From the NCBI GenBank assembly GCA_013140785.1, contig JABFRZ010000454.1, positions 1 through 9,378 of the forward strand: a DNA stretch of 9,378 bases. The letters run 5' to 3'. Each line of letters starts with the position of its first letter. The stretch's first letter is position 1. The notes below the pieces were generated by a model. It was not told where the DNA came from, made no database searches, and saw only the letters and a program-made list of their open reading frames with translations. The stretch comes from Planctomycetota bacterium. GTDB lineage: Bacteria > Planctomycetota > UBA1135 > GCA-002686595. The position numbers were made by a program, and so were the translations under genes. Shown piece after piece: positions 6,125 to 9,378 of the stretch.

Positions 6125-8056
6125 TCAGCCGCCGCTCTTCTCGGCCTCTGTGGCCTGGGCCGAGCGCTCGTCATCGAGCAGCCACAGACCGTAGTTCTGG
6201 CGCAGGAAGTCGAGGTCGAGCGCCTGGCCGATCTCGGCGATCGCCTGCGAACGCAGGTTGCGCTTGTAGTTCTCGTACTGGGTCGGCGACATGTTCTCGA
6301 GCGGCACCGGCCGACGGCCCGCCAGACGCACGAGGTAGGCGCGCTTCTTGTCGCGGCTGAGGCCTGCCTCGGCGACCTCGTCCGAGTGCAAGGCGTACAG
6401 CCCGAAGGCATTGGCCTGCTGGGTGATGGTGCGCAGCTCTTCGTCCGCGGGAGGCGCGTCGCGGCTGGCTCGGTTGACGAAGTCGCGCGTCTTGACCTCG
6501 AGCCCGGCCGCCTGGGCCGCGGCCCGGAAGGCCTCGTCCGTGGCGCGAAAGTGGGTCTTCTTCGAGGCTAGAGGCGTTGCCGCCGCCGCCTCATCGGGCG
6601 CGGGCTCGAAGCGCTCGAGTCCCTCACGCATGGCCTGGAAGCGCGCGAGCGCCAGCTCCTCGGCCTTGGGCCCTAGCCACTTGTCGGCCACGCGCTCGCG
6701 GATCGCCGCGAAGGGCGGCAGCATCGACTCGGTGCGCTCGGTCACGCGCAGGGCCGCGAGCCCTTGAGTGATGGCCACGGGCAACGGGTACATCGAGCCA
6801 TCGGCAGAGGTGCCGAAGACCGCGCTCGCGAATTCGCTCCCGAGGTTCGTGTCCGCCGCGAAGTCGGCCTTGGCAAGCGCCTCGGGGAAGGGTTGGAACT
6901 CGAGCCCGAGCCGTGCGGCTTCGGCCGCGAGGTCGATCGCCTCGCCGTTCGTCTTGCGCGCGTTCAGGTCCTCGATCCAGCGCTGCAGCGCATAGAACAA
7001 GGGCGCCTCGGCCACGGCCTGGGGCTTGACCTCGTCGAAGGTCAGGAACCCAGGCGGCGCGTCGGGAGCCGCCGCGGGATCCGGCCTCTTCGCGAAGCGC
7101 TGCGTGTAGACACGGTTGTAGTACTGCAGCGCGAGCTCGTCGGCGGGGGTCGGCTGGGCGCCCTCGGGCGGGACCTCGGGGTAGGCGAGCAGGAGCTCGG
7201 CCGCCGGGGTGGTCTCGGGGTCGCGGTAGAGCACCAGCTCCGCCCTGCGCAGCTCGGCGGTCTTGAACTCGGCCGTCTCGCCCTCGGTGAGCTTCTCGAA
7301 CCAGGCCTGGAGCCCCGCGTCGTCGGGCAGCGACTGGCGCGCGTCCTCCTTCAGGCTCGTCGCCTCGAGGCTCGCGAAGTCGAAGGCGAACTCCTCGTTG
7401 TCGCGGTGCCATTGCTCCTCGATCTTGGCCGGATCGGGCAGGGCCCCGGCGAAGCCGACCAGCTGCTGGAAGCGCGAAACGCGCAGCAGCCTGCGAATCG
7501 CCTCCTCGACCGTCACCTGGTCGAAGCCACGCGCGCGGATGGCCTCCTTGAATTGCTCGCGTGTCCCGCGCTGCATCTCGAGGAGCTGGTTCAGGTGCGC
7601 GGCCAGGTCGGCGTCGGTGACTTCGACCCCGGCGCTCTCTGCGATGCGGTCGAGCACCAGGACCCGCGTCACGTCACGCTTCTCCTTCTGACGCGTGTCG
7701 ATGCCGAGCTGGTACCCGAGGAAGCCGTCCACCTCGAGCGCGTCCTGCACGCTGCGCTGCGCGACCAGGAGATCGACGGCCTTCCACTCGACCGGCTCGC
7801 CACCGGGCAGGTGGAAGCGCGCGACGACCGGGTTCTGCGAGCCGCCGGCGATCCCGAACATCGCGCCGGGCACCAGCCAAATCACCATCAGAAAGATGAT
7901 CAGCCCGATCAGGAACAAGAACGTCCCGCGCGAGACGCCCTTGGGGACGTGCAGGGTGTCGTCGTCGTGCTGGCCGGATCCTCCCGCGTGGGAGTCCTTG
8001 CCCGCGGAACGGGCAGGTACGGAGGCGGTCGAATGCTTCGGCGGCTGGTTGGACAT
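6125..8056 (-). CDS. PpiD/SurA-like membrane-anchored periplasmic foldase
   Basis: This 643-residue protein has PpiD-like architecture. A polar cytoplasmic N-terminus (1-43) is followed by one strongly hydrophobic segment at about 45-70 (FLFLIGLIIFLMVIWLVPGA) and then by roughly 570 residues expected in the periplasm. A SurA_N/chaperone-like helical region spans about 90-215, including DVTRVLVLDRIAESAGVEVTD and repeated helices ending in RLLRVSRFQQLVG. Two weak PPIase-like halves follow. The first, at about 370-440, has the typical SEFASAVF...YPLPVAITQGLAALRVTER pattern but no catalytic histidines at the expected places. The second, at about 498-582, is even less conserved. Its role is probably helping secreted or outer-membrane proteins fold, as a holdase rather than an isomerase. 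It lies downstream of scpB on the same strand with a 97-base gap. ATG 8056 has a GGAGG close upstream. Family moderately secure; individual function inferred. Confidence 0.8.
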   Translation of the reverse strand: MSNQPPKHSTASVPARSAGKDSHAGGSGQHDDDTLHVPKGVSRGTFLFLIGLIIFLMVIWLVPGAMFGIAGGSQNPVVARFHLPGGEPVEWKAVDLLVAQRSVQDALEVDGFLGYQLGIDTRQKEKRDVTRVLVLDRIAESAGVEVTDADLAAHLNQLLEMQRGTREQFKEAIRARGFDQVTVEEAIRRLLRVSRFQQLVGFAGALPDPAKIEEQWHRDNEEFAFDFASLEATSLKEDARQSLPDDAGLQAWFEKLTEGETAEFKTAELRRAELVLYRDPETTPAAELLLAYPEVPPEGAQPTPADELALQYYNRVYTQRFAKRPDPAAAPDAPPGFLTFDEVKPQAVAEAPLFYALQRWIEDLNARKTNGEAIDLAAEAARLGLEFQPFPEALAKADFAADTNLGSEFASAVFGTSADGSMYPLPVAITQGLAALRVTERTESMLPPFAAIRERVADKWLGPKAEELALARFQAMREGLERFEPAPDEAAAATPLASKKTHFRATDEAFRAAAQAAGLEVKTRDFVNRASRDAPPADEELRTITQQANAFGLYALHSDEVAEAGLSRDKKRAYLVRLAGRRPVPLENMSPTQYENYKRNLRSQAIAEIGQALDLDFLRQNYGLWLLDDERSAQATEAEKSGG

Positions 8057-8059
8057 GAT

Positions 8060-8064
8060 CCTCC
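8060..8064 (-). promoter_or_regulatory. Strong Shine-Dalgarno for the PpiD-like gene, unusually close spacing
   Basis: On the minus strand GGAGG ends only 3 bases before ATG 8056 (read as GGAGGATCATG). It is the clearest ribosome binding site in the window and supports this start. The spacing is shorter than the usual 5-9 bases. Confidence 0.55.
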
Positions 8065-8122
8065 GCGCCCAAGCTGCGGCGGGGACGGGCTGGAACGGTG
8101 GAAAAGGGAGGGGAGTCTACGG

Positions 8123-8141
8123 GCGCGGGCGAGCGCCGCGC
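8123..8141 (-). repeat. Inverted repeat between scpB and the PpiD-like gene
   Basis: GCGCGG (8123-8128) and CCGCGC (8136-8141) form a perfect 6-bp stem with a 7-base loop, starting 12 bases after the scpB stop in the direction of transcription. A TTTT follows only some 18 bases later on that strand, so it is not a standard intrinsic terminator. It may attenuate read-through or mark the 3' end. Confidence 0.25.
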
Positions 8142-8153
8142 AACGGATGGCGC

Positions 8154-8828
8154 TCAGTCCTCGTTGAGCTCGCCGTCGCGGGGCAGATCCTTCAAGGCCG
8201 AGAGCCCGAAGCGCTCGAGGAACTCCTTGGAGGTGCCGTAGAGCAACGGCGCCCCGGGCAGCTCGGCCCGTCCGGTGATCCGCACCAAGCCGCGATCGAC
8301 CAGACCGCGCAGGACCGGGCCCGCCTGGACCCCGCGAATGGCCTCGATCTCGGCCTTCGAGACCGGTTGGCGGTAGGCGATGATCGCAAGGGTCTCGAGC
8401 GCCGCGGCGCTGATGCGCTCGGGCTTCGGTTCGGATCGCAAGCGGTTCACCACGTGCGCGAACTCGGGGTCGGTCAAGAGCCGCCAGGCGCCCGCGACCT
8501 TGCGCAGGACCAAGGGGAGTTCGCTCGTCTCCAGCTCGGCCCGCAGAGCGTCCAGGGCCGCCACGACGCGCGCGGGCGCCGGGCGCTCGAGCAGCTCGAC
8601 GAGGCGCGGGTGGGACAGCGGCTCGCTGGCCGCGAAGAGCAGCACGGTGAGCTCGCGTCGCAGCTGCTCGTCGCTCTTCTGCTCGCCGGGGCCGAGCCTG
8701 ACCTTCTCGAAGGCGGGCCCGCTGGAGGCTTCGAAGGTGGCGTCTTGCGGGGCACCCTCCGGAGCACCTTCGGGCGCCTCACCCGCGCTCGAGGGAGTGC
8801 TCTCGTTCACGGCGATGTCGAGCTCCAT
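8154..8828 (-). CDS. scpB: Segregation and condensation protein B
   Basis: ScpB is the winged-helix (kite) subunit of the SMC-ScpA-ScpB condensin, which organises and separates the chromosome on the nucleoid. With the start at ATG 8828 it has 224 residues. Residues 1-50 are an acidic, low-complexity extension containing the repeat EAPEGAPEGAP (near 17-27). The first winged-helix domain covers about 54-135 (ELTVLLFAASEPLSHPRLVELL onward) and the second about 137-216. The second holds the family signature RISAAALETLAIIAYRQPVS, followed by IRGV, PVLRGLVDRGLV and LLYGTSKEFLERFGL. The family usually starts near the first winged helix, so the extension is extra. An in-frame GTG at 8924 would add 32 residues and overlap the upstream gene by 28 bases; neither start has a clear ribosome binding site. 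No scpA or smc gene is visible in the window. Family assignment is very secure; the start is not. Confidence 0.94.
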   Translation of the reverse strand: MELDIAVNESTPSSAGEAPEGAPEGAPQDATFEASSGPAFEKVRLGPGEQKSDEQLRRELTVLLFAASEPLSHPRLVELLERPAPARVVAALDALRAELETSELPLVLRKVAGAWRLLTDPEFAHVVNRLRSEPKPERISAAALETLAIIAYRQPVSKAEIEAIRGVQAGPVLRGLVDRGLVRITGRAELPGAPLLYGTSKEFLERFGLSALKDLPRDGELNED

Positions 8829-8896
8829 GGAAGCCGCAGGATCCGCTGCGAGGGGTGCGAGATCAAGACCACGCTCCTGGAGCTTCCTGGGGCGCG

Positions 8897-9378
8897 CTAG
8901 CGCGCCGCGCCGATCAGGCTCCACAGCGGCCCGAGGTCGATCGGGTAGCGCTTCTCCATCGAGAGCTTCCAGTGCACGAACTCGGCGTCTTCGACCGGGT
9001 AGCGCGCCAGCGCGGCCTCGACCGCCGACTCGATCGCTTCCCAGTCGCCCTCGAACGGGGCGCGGCGCTCCTCGACCCGGATCCAGAACTGGTGGTCGGA
9101 GATCGCGAGCGGCCCGGCCACTTCCCCCACCGGCGTCTGGAAGGCGAGGCGCGCGAGCGGCGAGCGCTCCTGCGGCACCACGAAGGGCACCAGGCCACCG
9201 TCCTTCTTCGAGTCGTCCACGCTGAGCTCGCGCGCGACCTCCGCGAAGTCGCGGCCCGCCGCCAGGGCGGCGCGCACCTCTTCGACCCCCTCGGCGGCGG
9301 CCACGATCAGGCGCAGCCCGACCGTTTCGCTCGCGAGCGAGGCCGCGCGCACCGCGCGCTCGGCCAGCATCTGGCGGA
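8897..9378 (-). CDS. Parvulin-like peptidyl-prolyl isomerase-fold protein, N-terminal part outside the window
   Basis: The frame is open to the right window edge, so the 5' end is missing; the Met at 9370 is probably internal, because the codons before it (CGC CAG) remain open. Numbering from that Met, a parvulin/rotamase domain covers about residues 17-103: DFAEVARELSVDD (41-53), the glycine turn KKDGGLVPFV (55-64), and LARLAFQTPVGEVAGPL (72-88), followed by FWIRVEERR (95-103). The order and spacing match SurA/PrsA-type parvulins. The usual HILV histidine of strand 1 is replaced (GLRLIV at 18-23), and the late histidine before the final strand is Phe (F95). Catalysis is therefore doubtful, and a chaperone role for exported proteins is more likely. 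The tail after 104 is a short helical extension. It ends 69 bases before ATG 8828 of scpB and is probably co-transcribed with it. Signal peptide cannot be judged. Confidence 0.78.
   Translation of the reverse strand, partial: RQMLAERAVRAASLASETVGLRLIVAAAEGVEEVRAALAAGRDFAEVARELSVDDSKKDGGLVPFVVPQERSPLARLAFQTPVGEVAGPLAISDHQFWIRVEERRAPFEGDWEAIESAVEAALARYPVEDAEFVHWKLSMEKRYPIDLGPLWSLIGAAR

Noticed and set aside
6764..8167. Long open frame of 467 codons on the plus strand, opposite the PpiD-like gene
   Set aside because: It is antisense to a gene with clear domain architecture, its translation is full of Arg, Leu and Gly with no motif, and long shadow frames are expected where third positions are nearly all G or C.
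8829..8924. GTG 8924 start for scpB
   Set aside because: It overlaps the end of the upstream gene by 28 bases, lacks a ribosome binding site, and adds residues with no family character; it cannot be fully excluded.

Overview
The window is a high-GC bacterial chromosome segment, packed with genes and strongly biased to G or C at third codon positions. The envelope foldases with a periplasmic-type layout, together with an SMC-ScpB condensin gene, point to a diderm bacterium. The style is compatible with high-GC Planctomycetota or Myxococcota-like lineages. That placement is an inference from general character only; there is no rRNA or other marker here to fix it.

Layout, left to right. Plus strand: (1) 1-756, the 3' part of an endonuclease III-like (HhH-GPD) base-excision repair glycosylase whose start lies outside the window. 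(2) 906-1649 and 1787-3595, a two-component pair: an OmpR/PhoB-type response regulator followed by a membrane sensor histidine kinase with a large, unrecognised extracytoplasmic sensor. (3) 3760-5160 and 5171-6100, a tight pair made of a protoporphyrinogen oxidase/amine oxidase-like FAD protein and a class I SAM methyltransferase with a Cys4 ribbon. A candidate sigma-70-type promoter lies before the pair. Minus strand, converging on that pair with a 24-base gap: (4) 9378-8897, the 3' part of a parvulin-like foldase; (5) 8828-8154, scpB; (6) 8056-6125, a PpiD/SurA-like membrane-anchored periplasmic chaperone.

How the genes fit together. The regulator and kinase almost certainly form one signalling pathway. 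The FAD enzyme and methyltransferase look like a two-gene unit acting on a glycan, lipid or similar small molecule, substrate unknown. The minus-strand set combines chromosome condensation (ScpB) with two proline-isomerase-fold envelope chaperones. Both chaperones appear to have lost the usual parvulin active-site residues, so they may be holdases rather than isomerases.

No tRNA, rRNA, CRISPR array, insertion sequence, integrase, toxin-antitoxin or phage-defence genes were seen. No intergenic gap exceeds about 165 bases. I did not find convincing evidence of a new multi-gene system. The points most worth a second look are the kinase's cysteine-bearing sensor without HAMP, the scpB-foldase neighbourhood, and the orphan FAD enzyme/methyltransferase pair.
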